Of a stretch of 64,000 nucleotides of DNA, positions 24,968 through 32,618 are shown one piece after another. Origin of the DNA: Campylobacterales bacterium. GTDB lineage: Bacteria; Campylobacterota; Campylobacteria; Campylobacterales; Sulfurimonadaceae. Each line of letters starts with the position of its first letter. The stretch's first letter is position 1. Under the pieces are notes generated by a model. The model had not been told where the DNA came from and did no database searches. It saw nothing but the letters and a program-made list of their open reading frames with translations. Both the position numbers and the translations under genes were made by a program. The stretch covers positions 1 to 64,000 of the forward strand of contig JACUTT010000003.1 in the NCBI GenBank assembly GCA_014859655.1, read 5' to 3'.

Positions 24968-25482
24968 ACTTTTCTGCTTCGGTCATTTTGCATCGCTTCT
25001 ATCAGCTCTTTGTTCTCCTCTTGCATTTTCGTAAAAGTCTTTTGCAGGGCCGCATGCAGCTGCGCATCTTCCAAGGACGTGCCTATCTTTGCATACTCGT
25101 GAAAAAAGCTGCTATAGGGCGTGGTTCCCGAAGAGAGCAGCATCTTCAGATCAACATGCGGAAAATAGTGGCTCCATGACGGAGATATTTTCTTCAGCAC
25201 CGCTGTGTTGTTCATCCACGAGACCAAAAAAACGATGATCATGACGATAGACAAAAAGACGATAAAAAAGATGATGCTCTGCGCAATCCCCAGGGCCTCA
25301 AAGACAAGCGGGTTAAAGATCAGCGCAAACTCGACGAAGGGTAGCGAGAAGAAAAAAAGCACGATAAGCATACTGCTGATACCGCCAAGAGGCGCCTGGT
25401 TATAAAGTATACGCTTATGAATACTTTTTTGCTTTGTAGTACTGATGCTGTCTAAAATAGTTTTTAAAGGGTATGTGGGCAT
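24964..25482 (-). CDS. small membrane protein of unknown function
   Basis: 172 residues. A cytoplasmic N-terminus (about 35 residues) is followed by two adjoining membrane helices (SSMLIVLFFFSLPFVEFALI and SIIFFIVFLSIVMIIVFLVS). A soluble C-terminal region of about 75 residues contains a charged coiled-coil-like end (LQKTFTKMQEENKELIEAMQ). I recognise no family. It lies downstream of the oxidase operon on the same strand but is separated from ctaB by a repeat and hairpin region, so it probably has its own promoter upstream in 25483-25598 or depends on read-through. Confidence 0.65.
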   Translation of the reverse strand: MPTYPLKTILDSISTTKQKSIHKRILYNQAPLGGISSMLIVLFFFSLPFVEFALIFNPLVFEALGIAQSIIFFIVFLSIVMIIVFLVSWMNNTAVLKKISPSWSHYFPHVDLKMLLSSGTTPYSSFFHEYAKIGTSLEDAQLHAALQKTFTKMQEENKELIEAMQNDRSRKV

Positions 25483-25521
25483 AAAAATCCTTGATAAATT
25501 GAGAGGAACGAAGAAGCAAAA

Positions 25522-25598
25522 GGCTAAAGGGCACCTCTAAAAACCCCAACTGCCTTCAGAGGGGAAAAGAGAGGTGCCCTAAAGCAAAACGCTTTAGT
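25522..25598 (-). terminator. hairpin region with two inverted copies of the GGGCACCTCT word, end of the oxidase operon
   Basis: TAAAGGGCACCTCTAAAAA (25525-25543) and AGAGGTGCCCTAAAG (25569-25583) face each other as inverted copies. Between them CCCC pairs with GGGG around 25544-25566. Next to the ctaB stop, TAAAGC and GCTTTA (about 25581-25597) form a smaller hairpin. Together they can end the cox transcript. Confidence 0.5.
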
Positions 25599-26465
25599 CT
25601 AAAGTGCGGCGTGGCGTAGCATCACGTCAATGCTGACGAGAATGATCGCGCACAAAAAGAGTGTATTAAACTCTCTAAAAACCCTTCGGGCATGGATGAG
25701 CTTAAAATCTTTTTTTAGAAGCTGAAAACTGCTCGCCAGACAGAGGATGGCGACCAGGGCCAAAATGACCAGAATGGTCACATTGGTGACATTAAAGGTC
25801 AGCACCATAAAGTAGCCGGCCTGTATCGTAAAGAGCATCCATACAAAGGTCAGGCGCTGCAGGCTGTTTTTGCCAAACAGACGCATGGCTGTCGGATAAC
25901 CAGCACCCTTGTATTCTCCGTAAAGCACCATGACAAGAAGCCAGAAATGCGGTATCTGCCAGATAAAGTAAAAAAGCCCCAGAGCTATAAATTCTACCTC
26001 TATCAGACTATGCCCAGCGGCGAGCCATCCTATAGCAGGAGGCACAACACCCAGCAAGGCACCCGGAACCACTGCCAATGCGCTCTTTTTCTTCAACGGG
26101 GTATAAAAACCGTTATACCAGATGAAGGAGAAGAGAAAAAGGTTCACACCGATCCAGCCTAGAAGATCATAGATCAAAACAAGTGCCGCCATAATTAACA
26201 CGGCACCGATAAGCAGACCTACGCGCGGAGAGTATTTTCCTGAGGCGATGGGGCGGTTTTTGGTACGCTCCATCTCAGCATCTTCTTTGTACTCCTGGAC
26301 CTGGTTGACAGTAGAAACACCCAATGCCACAAGAAGCACGGCAAAGGTCGCAATAAACATATCCGTCCCGATCTCACCCTTTGCCATGATGTAGGCAAAG
26401 AGTGCGGAGAGACTCACCGCAAAAGAGAGGACGAACTTGGTCAGAACAAAAAAATCTTTTATCAT
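25599..26465 (-). CDS. ctaB: protohaem IX farnesyltransferase (haem O synthase)
   Basis: UbiA-family membrane prenyltransferase of 288 residues that adds farnesyl to haem b to give haem O. About eight to nine membrane segments are present. The prenyl-diphosphate site reads NQVQEYKEDAEMERTKNRP; the first Asp of the canonical motif is Glu here while Asp in the EDAEM stretch and the RT..RP are kept. The second motif region is LFGKNSLQRL with GEYKGAGYPTAM. Its start overlaps coxB by four bases, so it supplies haem to this oxidase. No haem A synthase gene (ctaA) is in the window. Confidence 0.88.
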   Translation of the reverse strand: MIKDFFVLTKFVLSFAVSLSALFAYIMAKGEIGTDMFIATFAVLLVALGVSTVNQVQEYKEDAEMERTKNRPIASGKYSPRVGLLIGAVLIMAALVLIYDLLGWIGVNLFLFSFIWYNGFYTPLKKKSALAVVPGALLGVVPPAIGWLAAGHSLIEVEFIALGLFYFIWQIPHFWLLVMVLYGEYKGAGYPTAMRLFGKNSLQRLTFVWMLFTIQAGYFMVLTFNVTNVTILVILALVAILCLASSFQLLKKDFKLIHARRVFREFNTLFLCAIILVSIDVMLRHAAL

Positions 26466-27655
26466 TTTGTATTTTGAAGATACTCAGCAATAGCTGAAAC
26501 TTCTTCGTCTGACACATAAGGGAATGCCGGCATGTTACCTATGATACCCTTTTTACCATGTTTCAATACATTACTCAAAAGTTGCGCATCATATTCTACA
26601 AGGTTTGGAGACATACCGTACATACCTTTACCATCTTCACCATGACATGAACTACATGCTGCAAATGAAGCAGGCTGCGCACCTTTCATACCTCCGGCTA
26701 CATAGGCTGCAATCTCTTGGGCATCTGCGCCTGTGGCCAAACCAGCTGGCATTGCACCCATATCATAACCAAGTTTATTTTGACCGTTATTGATAACATC
26801 CAATACTTGCTCTGAAGTCAATGTTCTAGTTTTAAGAGTAGGTCCAACAAGCACCTTATCTGTTTCAATCGCATGACAGCTTTTACATCCATGCAGTTGC
26901 AATACAGCATCACCCGATGTAGCATAGTTGCCTTTTGGTGTATCTTCAGTACTATTGAACCACGCTTCATACTCCGCTTTTGGAAGCACAACAAGTCTCG
27001 AGTACATATAGGAGTGATCCGTGCCACAATACTCAGCACACTCAATATCATATTCGCCTACTGTTCCGACATTAAACCACAGCTTTGTTGTACGACCTGG
27101 AACCACATCCTCTTTCATACGCAAAGATGGGATATAGAATGAGTGTATAACATCATCAATTGGTGCCGTCATACTTAAGATGATATTCGTATCAACGGGT
27201 ACATAGAGTGCCGATTTACCCATTGTGCCTTCTTCAATAACTTTTCCGTTCTCATCTTGTTTTTGCTTAATATATGCTCCGCCAAGTTTATGAACATGAC
27301 CAGCTTCATTTGCAGGATACTCATATCTCCATTTCCATTTGCTACCTTCGACGTTGATAGCAATCCCGGAATCCGGCATTGTTCTTACTGTTTTCATCGA
27401 GTCATAGCCATACCAGAAGAAGACGATCAACATGATCGTCGGAATGACCGTCCACGTGATCTCTAGTCCCGTGTGGTGTGTGATATTTTCAATGTTTTCA
27501 TTTTTAACCTTGCTTTCACGGAATTTCCATGCAAAGTAGAGCATTGGCAAGACAACAGAACAAAACAGGACAATCGATACCCAAAAGTTAACCCAAAATG
27601 CCTGATCGATGTGTGCTGCTATGACAGCTCCACTCGTGTTAAATCCTTCTAACAT
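26462..27655 (-). CDS. coxB: cytochrome c oxidase subunit II with two fused cytochrome c domains
   Basis: 397 residues. Two membrane helices (about 20-43 and 66-84) anchor a periplasmic cupredoxin with the binuclear CuA site: His171 (VIHSFYIP), Cys206 and Cys210 (ECAEYCGTDHSYM), His214 and Met217. Two haem c motifs follow, CKSCH (257-261) and CSSCH (334-338), with candidate axial Met residues in GAMPAGL and NMPAFPY. So the subunit takes electrons through two covalent haems, a caa3-like design with an extra haem. The gene is AT-richer than coxA. It lies between coxD (9-bp gap) and ctaB (4-bp overlap). Confidence 0.95.
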   Translation of the reverse strand: MLEGFNTSGAVIAAHIDQAFWVNFWVSIVLFCSVVLPMLYFAWKFRESKVKNENIENITHHTGLEITWTVIPTIMLIVFFWYGYDSMKTVRTMPDSGIAINVEGSKWKWRYEYPANEAGHVHKLGGAYIKQKQDENGKVIEEGTMGKSALYVPVDTNIILSMTAPIDDVIHSFYIPSLRMKEDVVPGRTTKLWFNVGTVGEYDIECAEYCGTDHSYMYSRLVVLPKAEYEAWFNSTEDTPKGNYATSGDAVLQLHGCKSCHAIETDKVLVGPTLKTRTLTSEQVLDVINNGQNKLGYDMGAMPAGLATGADAQEIAAYVAGGMKGAQPASFAACSSCHGEDGKGMYGMSPNLVEYDAQLLSNVLKHGKKGIIGNMPAFPYVSDEEVSAIAEYLQNTK

Positions 27656-27664
27656 ATTGCCCCC

Positions 27665-27991
27665 TTACTTCGCAGGAGATGTTATGTGACTAACATCGCC
27701 GAATTGAAAATTATTAACATCTATAATAACAATAATAAAGAAAACAGCGACCAGAAACAACGAGAACACACCCATCGCTCCGATAAGTTTCTCGCCTTTC
27801 AAGTGCATGTAGTACATAAGAATCATCCATGCCTTAATGGCACCGATGATCAACTGCGCAGCAAAGGTGTAGTCCGTCAAAAACATGCCCGGCTGAACAA
27901 AAGTAACCGCTGTCAAGACCAAAAGTCCGACAAGGACCTTCCAGTAACCCGCGTACTCTGATTTGTAATTTACGTTTGTATTAGTGTCCAT
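27665..27991 (-). CDS. coxD: cytochrome c oxidase subunit IV-like protein
   Basis: 108 residues with three membrane helices (VLVGLLVLTAVTFVQPGMFL, AAQLIIGAIKAWMILMYYMH, AMGVFSLFLVAVFFIIVIID), the shape of the prokaryotic subunit IV (CtaF/CoxD) family. The phrase IGAIKAWMILMYYMHLKGE is typical. It overlaps coxC by 11 bp and precedes coxB by nine. It is an accessory subunit of the same oxidase and has no redox residue. Confidence 0.88.
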   Translation of the reverse strand: MDTNTNVNYKSEYAGYWKVLVGLLVLTAVTFVQPGMFLTDYTFAAQLIIGAIKAWMILMYYMHLKGEKLIGAMGVFSLFLVAVFFIIVIIDVNNFQFGDVSHITSPAK

Positions 27992-28685
27992 TTACAACTC
28001 CTGCAATATCACCGGCACCGATCATATAGAAATAAGGGAAGACAAATACCCAGATAAGGTGTACAAGGTCCCAATAGAGTGCGATGTTAAAATGTAAAAT
28101 ATGGTGGTGTGGTGTTACCTTGCCCGCATTGATACGCTTGAGCAACCACAACATAATCCCGATACCGATGATGATGTGAAAACCGTGAAGTCCCGTCATC
28201 GTAAAGTACATACCGAAAAACAAGATCTCGCCAAAAGGCTTGGAGAACTCATTGCCGGCTTGAAGGGCCTCAAGACCCAGGAAAACACCGTGCTGATACT
28301 CCGCCGTCCACTCAACCGCCTTGATACCGAGGAAGACGATCGCAAGAAGGATGGTCGCCCAGATCATCAGCTTAGCACCTTTGACATCTCCGCTGCGCAT
28401 CTTCAAGAGGCCAAGCCCCATGGTCAATGCGGAGAAGAGAAGAACGACGGTGTTGACACCGCCAAGCACTCTGTTAAGACTCGCAGATGCGTTTATAAAG
28501 TCTTGATGATGAAGCGAAAAATAGTAGGTCAAGATAAGGAACATCGCTCCAAACATCATGACCTCGGTAAACATGAACAACCAAAATCCAAGTTTACCTC
28601 CGTATGTATCGTCCTGCCAACCTTGAACCTCGTGTTCCTTCCCCTCGCGGTCTACCGCGATCTCTGGTACATATTCATGAGACAT
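27981..28685 (-). CDS. coxC: cytochrome c oxidase subunit III
   Basis: 234 residues with five or more membrane helices. Family features are GKLGFWLFMFTEVMMFGAMF, the glutamate in FTEVMMF, YFTMTGLHGFHIIIGIGIML and the C-terminal WDLVHLIWVFVFPYFYMIGA. It is the five-helix form that goes with subunit IV. The ATG overlaps the coxA stop by one base (TAATG). Subunit III stabilises the catalytic subunit and has no metals. Confidence 0.95.
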   Translation of the reverse strand: MSHEYVPEIAVDREGKEHEVQGWQDDTYGGKLGFWLFMFTEVMMFGAMFLILTYYFSLHHQDFINASASLNRVLGGVNTVVLLFSALTMGLGLLKMRSGDVKGAKLMIWATILLAIVFLGIKAVEWTAEYQHGVFLGLEALQAGNEFSKPFGEILFFGMYFTMTGLHGFHIIIGIGIMLWLLKRINAGKVTPHHHILHFNIALYWDLVHLIWVFVFPYFYMIGAGDIAGVVNGH

Positions 28686-30349
28686 TAGTCAATCCTTTTC
28701 ATATTTTCGTCAAACTTAACAACAGGCTCACCGTGGTGATACTCGTATGGGTTAAAGTCTACATATGGGACTTTTGTATGGTTCTCTAATGGTGGCGGTG
28801 ATGTCGGCAAATGCCACTCAAGTGTTGTTGCTCTCCATGGGTTCACACCGGCAGACTCGCCTTTTCTCCATCCCTGAATAAGGACGTAGAACATGTAAGC
28901 AAGTCCTGTGATAAAGATGATCGCTCCCCAAAATGAGATCTGGTGATAGATCTGAAACTCAGGAAGGTAGTCAAAGTAACGGCGTGGCATACCAAGGTAA
29001 CCCGCGATAAACATCGGGAACCACAGTACATTGAAGCCGATGAAGTTCAGCCAAAACGCGATCTTGGCATGCGTCTCGTTATACATCTTGCCCGTAATAA
29101 GCGGGAACCAGTAGTGCATACCGGCGAAGAGCAAGAAAACAACCCCGCCCAAGATAGCGTAGTGGAAGTGTGCAACCGTGTAGTAAGTATCTTGAAGGTG
29201 GATATCAACACCGACCATCGCGATAGTAACACCCGTCAAGCCGCCAATCGCAAAAGTAACCATCGTTCCCAGCGCCCATAACATAGGCGTAGAAAGAACG
29301 ATCTTGCCCTTATACATCGTAGCAACCCAGTCATAAAACTTGACACCGGTCGGTACAGCAACAAAGAAGGTCAAGAACGAAAAGATCGTTTTTGCAAGGT
29401 CTGACATACCTGAAGTGTAGAGGTGGTGACCCCATACAAGGTAACCGATACCTGCGATTGAAGCCGATGAAAGCGCGATCGTACGGTAACCGAAGACCTC
29501 TCTTCGTGAGAAAACTGGAATAATCTCAGACATAATCCCGAACGCCGGAAGGATCATAAGATAAACCGCCGGGTGGGAGTAGATCCAGAACAGGTGCTGG
29601 AAAAGTACAGGATCGCCCCCTTTTGACGGGTCAAAAATGCCGATACCGAAAAACTTCTCCAAGATAGCAAGAATAAGCGTGATACCAACAACCGGAGTTG
29701 CAAGAAGCTGGATCCATGCTGTTGCGTAGATACCCCAGACGAAAAGAGGCATTTTGAAAAAGTCCATACCCGGAGCACGAAGACGGTGAATCGTTACAAG
29801 GAAGTTAAGCCCCGTAAGGATAGACGCCATACCAAGAATAAATGCAGCCACCAGCGTTGTGATAACGTTTGTGCCTGTGTTTAAGCTGTACGGTGCATAG
29901 AATGTCCAGCCAGTATCCGCAAAGTTGAATGCACCGTCTGAAAAATTAAACAGTGAAGAGAGTGCAACAATACACCCTACGATGTACAACCAGAATGTAA
30001 ACCAGTTAAGACGCGGGAAAGAGACATCTTTCGCCCCGATCATCAATGGCATAACAATGTTTCCAAATACCGCCGGTATCCCCGGAATAATAAACAAGAA
30101 GACCATAATAACACCATGTAGCGTAAACGCCTGGTTAAATGTGTCCCCGTCCATATACTGTGCGCCCGGTGCGAACAGCTCAAATCTCATCGCAAGTGCC
30201 GTAGCAACTGCAATGAAAAAGAATGTAAACATAACAGCCGCATACATAAGGCCGATACGTTTGTGGTCTACTGTAAGCATCCACTGCATAAAAGTGCTCT
30301 TGGGATGACCAATGGCACAGTGCGTTTCGTCGAAATAACTTTTACTCAT
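28685..30349 (-). CDS. coxA: haem-copper cytochrome c oxidase subunit I, A2 type
   Basis: Catalytic subunit of 554 residues with about 12 membrane helices. It reduces O2 to water and pumps protons. Visible ligands are His78 (FTLHG), the CuB site His259-Tyr263 in YSHPAVY (257-263) with His308-His309 (VWGHHLYTSGM), and His394/His396 (AHFHY). The K-channel lysine is in VPTGVK (about 337). The GHPEVY glutamate of A1 oxidases is absent and replaced by the YSHP motif that defines the A2 subfamily. Together with subunit II this is a caa3-like enzyme; whether it uses haem A or O depends on a ctaA gene elsewhere. Confidence 0.97.
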   Translation of the reverse strand: MSKSYFDETHCAIGHPKSTFMQWMLTVDHKRIGLMYAAVMFTFFFIAVATALAMRFELFAPGAQYMDGDTFNQAFTLHGVIMVFLFIIPGIPAVFGNIVMPLMIGAKDVSFPRLNWFTFWLYIVGCIVALSSLFNFSDGAFNFADTGWTFYAPYSLNTGTNVITTLVAAFILGMASILTGLNFLVTIHRLRAPGMDFFKMPLFVWGIYATAWIQLLATPVVGITLILAILEKFFGIGIFDPSKGGDPVLFQHLFWIYSHPAVYLMILPAFGIMSEIIPVFSRREVFGYRTIALSSASIAGIGYLVWGHHLYTSGMSDLAKTIFSFLTFFVAVPTGVKFYDWVATMYKGKIVLSTPMLWALGTMVTFAIGGLTGVTIAMVGVDIHLQDTYYTVAHFHYAILGGVVFLLFAGMHYWFPLITGKMYNETHAKIAFWLNFIGFNVLWFPMFIAGYLGMPRRYFDYLPEFQIYHQISFWGAIIFITGLAYMFYVLIQGWRKGESAGVNPWRATTLEWHLPTSPPPLENHTKVPYVDFNPYEYHHGEPVVKFDENMKRID

Positions 30350-31130
30350 CTTTCTCTCCTTTATTTTGATTGCTGTCTTCTTTTCTGCCTATTTTTACCA
30401 GGAAGATGAAGAATCCAAATACGATTAACAACATTACAGCACCCACGACCTTCTCCCACATAAAGACATACTTTTTGCCTTGAGGGTCGTAGGAGAAGCA
30501 GTAAAGCAGTGTTTTTGCTATGGTAGGACCGACTCTTCCGTCTGCCGATTCGACCAGCGCCATCTTCACGTCGAAAGGAAGCTGCTCTATCCCGTTAAGG
30601 TAGCGCGTGATCTTTCCCTCCGGCGAGAGGATGATCAATGCTGCCGCGTGGATGTAGTCAACCTGCCCCTGGGCAGTGACCGTTTTCTCAAATGAGAAAC
30701 CGACCTTGTCTGCAAGCACATGCGAACTGTTGTTCTCCCCGATCACAAAGTGCCAGGCATCCGCCACATATGAACGCGTCATAGAGGCAAGATGATTTTT
30801 ACGTTTAGCCGCAGCAAGATCAGGCGTCTCGTCTTCGGCAAAACTTACCGTAAGCACCTTGTAGTCTGTGTTTTCAGCCAACTGCAATCGACCCAGCATT
30901 TTTGCCAAATCTTCGAGCTGCGGGGTACAGATACCCGCACACCTGAAATAATTCAGGGTAAGTATCGTCGGCTTTCCGTCCATTAACTGTTTCAAAGTCA
31001 CGCGGTTTGACTTTTCGTCGATGAAGGTAAGATCAAGAGGAACTGTCTCCCCCAACTTTTCGTTAATTCCCAATGCGTTCGCATACAAGATATTAAAAGA
31101 CAATAACAACAGCAGTATTACTTTTTGCAT
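30342..31130 (-). CDS. SCO1/SenC-like copper chaperone with C-terminal membrane anchor
   Basis: 262 residues. A signal peptide (VILLLLLSFNILYANA) is followed by a periplasmic thioredoxin fold with the copper-binding CxxxC as Cys64-Cys68 (FRCAGICTPQL) and the partner His161 (DYIHAAALIILSPEG). A single membrane helix near the C-terminus (VVGAVMLLIVFGFFIFLV) is followed by a charged tail. It inserts copper into the CuA site of subunit II. It is the first gene of the oxidase operon, overlapping coxA by eight bases. The C-terminal anchor instead of an N-terminal one is a variant seen in some proteobacterial SCO proteins. Confidence 0.9.
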   Translation of the reverse strand: MQKVILLLLLSFNILYANALGINEKLGETVPLDLTFIDEKSNRVTLKQLMDGKPTILTLNYFRCAGICTPQLEDLAKMLGRLQLAENTDYKVLTVSFAEDETPDLAAAKRKNHLASMTRSYVADAWHFVIGENNSSHVLADKVGFSFEKTVTAQGQVDYIHAAALIILSPEGKITRYLNGIEQLPFDVKMALVESADGRVGPTIAKTLLYCFSYDPQGKKYVFMWEKVVGAVMLLIVFGFFIFLVKIGRKEDSNQNKGEKDE

Positions 31131-31547
31131 ATTACCTCATCCCCTCTTGTATTATTTATTTGCATATTACTCCATTTCTTTAATATTATTTTTATTAATC
31201 CTTGGATTTTAGGCATTAAATGCTTAAATGATTATAAAAAGATTAGTTTTATTAATGCTTGATTAACACTTCTGTAACAATTGTGGGTTATTTCGAAATC
31301 TATTTGAGAGTCTTATACTTAAGATAAATATATAATATAATTATTTAATAGTTTATATCGTTACTATATATGATGTATAGTTTTATTTTTTGCACTTGTT
31401 TGCTACTACTCTTGTCGATGCAAAAAGAGAAAGACAGCTTCAAAAAAAGGCTATTTCAGGGATTGTATGAGGAAGAGGGGGTGCTCTTCTGTGCATTTTT
31501 AGAGGTGCCCTTAAAATAGATAAAACTAAAGCAGAGCTTAAAAAAGA
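31131..31547. other. 417-bp AT-rich spacer with oxidase promoter, repeat copy and doubtful small frame
   Basis: The spacer upstream of the oxidase operon. TTTGCATATTAC occurs twice (about 31123-31134, crossing the start, and 31161-31172) as a direct repeat, and AT-rich words such as TAATAT there may be the promoter. A plus-strand frame 31370-31519 (49 residues, opening MMYSFIFCTCLLLLLS) has no ribosome site, so I do not call it. A GGGCACCTCT-word copy (31496-31516) lies near the end of the REC-HD-GYP gene. Nothing else is seen. Confidence 0.5.
31496..31516 (-). repeat. copy of the intergenic word TAAGGGCACCTCTAAAAA
   Basis: Minus-strand reading TTAAGGGCACCTCTAAAAA, in the 3' flank of the REC-HD-GYP gene at 31548-32618. 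It matches the copies at 15484, 25525, 25569 and 36643. Confidence 0.6.
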
Positions 31548-32618
31548 CTATGCATTTTTGAACTTTTCATAGATAGCACGGACCTCATCGAGATGGGCGA
31601 TAAAGAGTCCGCACAGCCCAGGATCAAAATGGCTTTCACTCTGCACTTTCAAATACTCAACCGCCTCTTCAAACGGCCATGACTCCTTATAGGGACGCGT
31701 ACTGGTCAATGCATCAAAAACATCTGCTATAGCCGTAATGCGGCCATAAAGAGGAATCTGTTCGCCCTTGAGTCCCTGTGGATACCCACTGCCGTCAAAC
31801 TTCTCATGGTGGCTTTTCGCAATGACTGCGCCGGCTTTGAGGTAGGGGTTTTGGCTTGAATGCAAGATCTTCCAGCCGATGTCGCAATGCTTCTTCATCG
31901 CATCCATCTCCGCCTCATCGAGCCTGCCTGCTTTAAGCAAGATGGCATCGCTGATGCCGACTTTGCCGATGTCATGCAAGGGGGAAGCATAAAAAACAAT
32001 CTCCTGCTCCTCTTCATTCAGGCCATATTTAAGTGCCAGCAGTCTTGAATAGTGTGACACGCGCGCGACATGGCTAGCTGTTTCGGGATCCTTGTACTCT
32101 GCCGCACTGGACAAGACTTTCAGGGCCTCTTGTTCTCGCTGAAGAAGGGTTTGCGTAGCTTTGGCAACCTCTTTTTGCAGCTGATGATTAAAATCATCCA
32201 AGATCAGCTGAGAGAGCTTGAGCTTGGTGATATTACTGATGCGTGCACGGTACTCCGCCGCATTGATCGGTTTTTTTAAAAAATCGATCGCACCCATCTT
32301 TAGCGCTTCGAGCTTGATCTTCTCGTCATCGCCTGCCGCAGTGATCATAATCGTCATGATCTCAGGATTGATCGCATGCGCTATTTTCATCAATTCTATT
32401 CCGTTAATGTCAGGCATCATGTAGTCAACCAGCAAAATATCAACAGGATTACAGGAGATATACTCCAGTGCTAACTTAGGATCAGAAAAGGTCAGCATAT
32501 TGGGGTAGGTCTGCTGCGAGATTGCTTTTAGCAGTTCGAGATTAAAAGTTTCATCATCAACGGCAACAACATGCAGCTGCTCGCGCATCTGTTTGTCCGC
32601 TCCAGCTTTACTCTGCAT
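31548..32618 (-). CDS. REC-HD-GYP response regulator, predicted cyclic-di-GMP phosphodiesterase
   Basis: 356 residues from the ATG at 32618 ([11 protein letters not shown]), chosen because it overlaps the end of the FIST kinase gene by 11 bp; the longer frame adds an unlikely leader. The receiver (15-130) has VDDE, the phospho-acceptor Asp65 ([12 protein letters not shown]) and Lys in [11 protein letters not shown] coiled-coil linker leads to the HD-GYP domain (about 165-350): HD at 215-216 ([11 protein letters not shown]), [10 protein letters not shown] with GYP at 278-280, and [18 protein letters not shown]. It should hydrolyse cyclic-di-GMP when phosphorylated. A close paralogue lies at 44621-45670. 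Confidence 0.93.
   Translation of the reverse strand: MQSKAGADKQMREQLHVVAVDDETFNLELLKAISQQTYPNMLTFSDPKLALEYISCNPVDILLVDYMMPDINGIELMKIAHAINPEIMTIMITAAGDDEKIKLEALKMGAIDFLKKPINAAEYRARISNITKLKLSQLILDDFNHQLQKEVAKATQTLLQREQEALKVLSSAAEYKDPETASHVARVSHYSRLLALKYGLNEEEQEIVFYASPLHDIGKVGISDAILLKAGRLDEAEMDAMKKHCDIGWKILHSSQNPYLKAGAVIAKSHHEKFDGSGYPQGLKGEQIPLYGRITAIADVFDALTSTRPYKESWPFEEAVEYLKVQSESHFDPGLCGLFIAHLDEVRAIYEKFKNA

Noticed and set aside
31370..31519. 49-residue frame in the spacer upstream of the oxidase operon
   Set aside because: No ribosome site, and its end runs through a repeat copy; not called as a gene.
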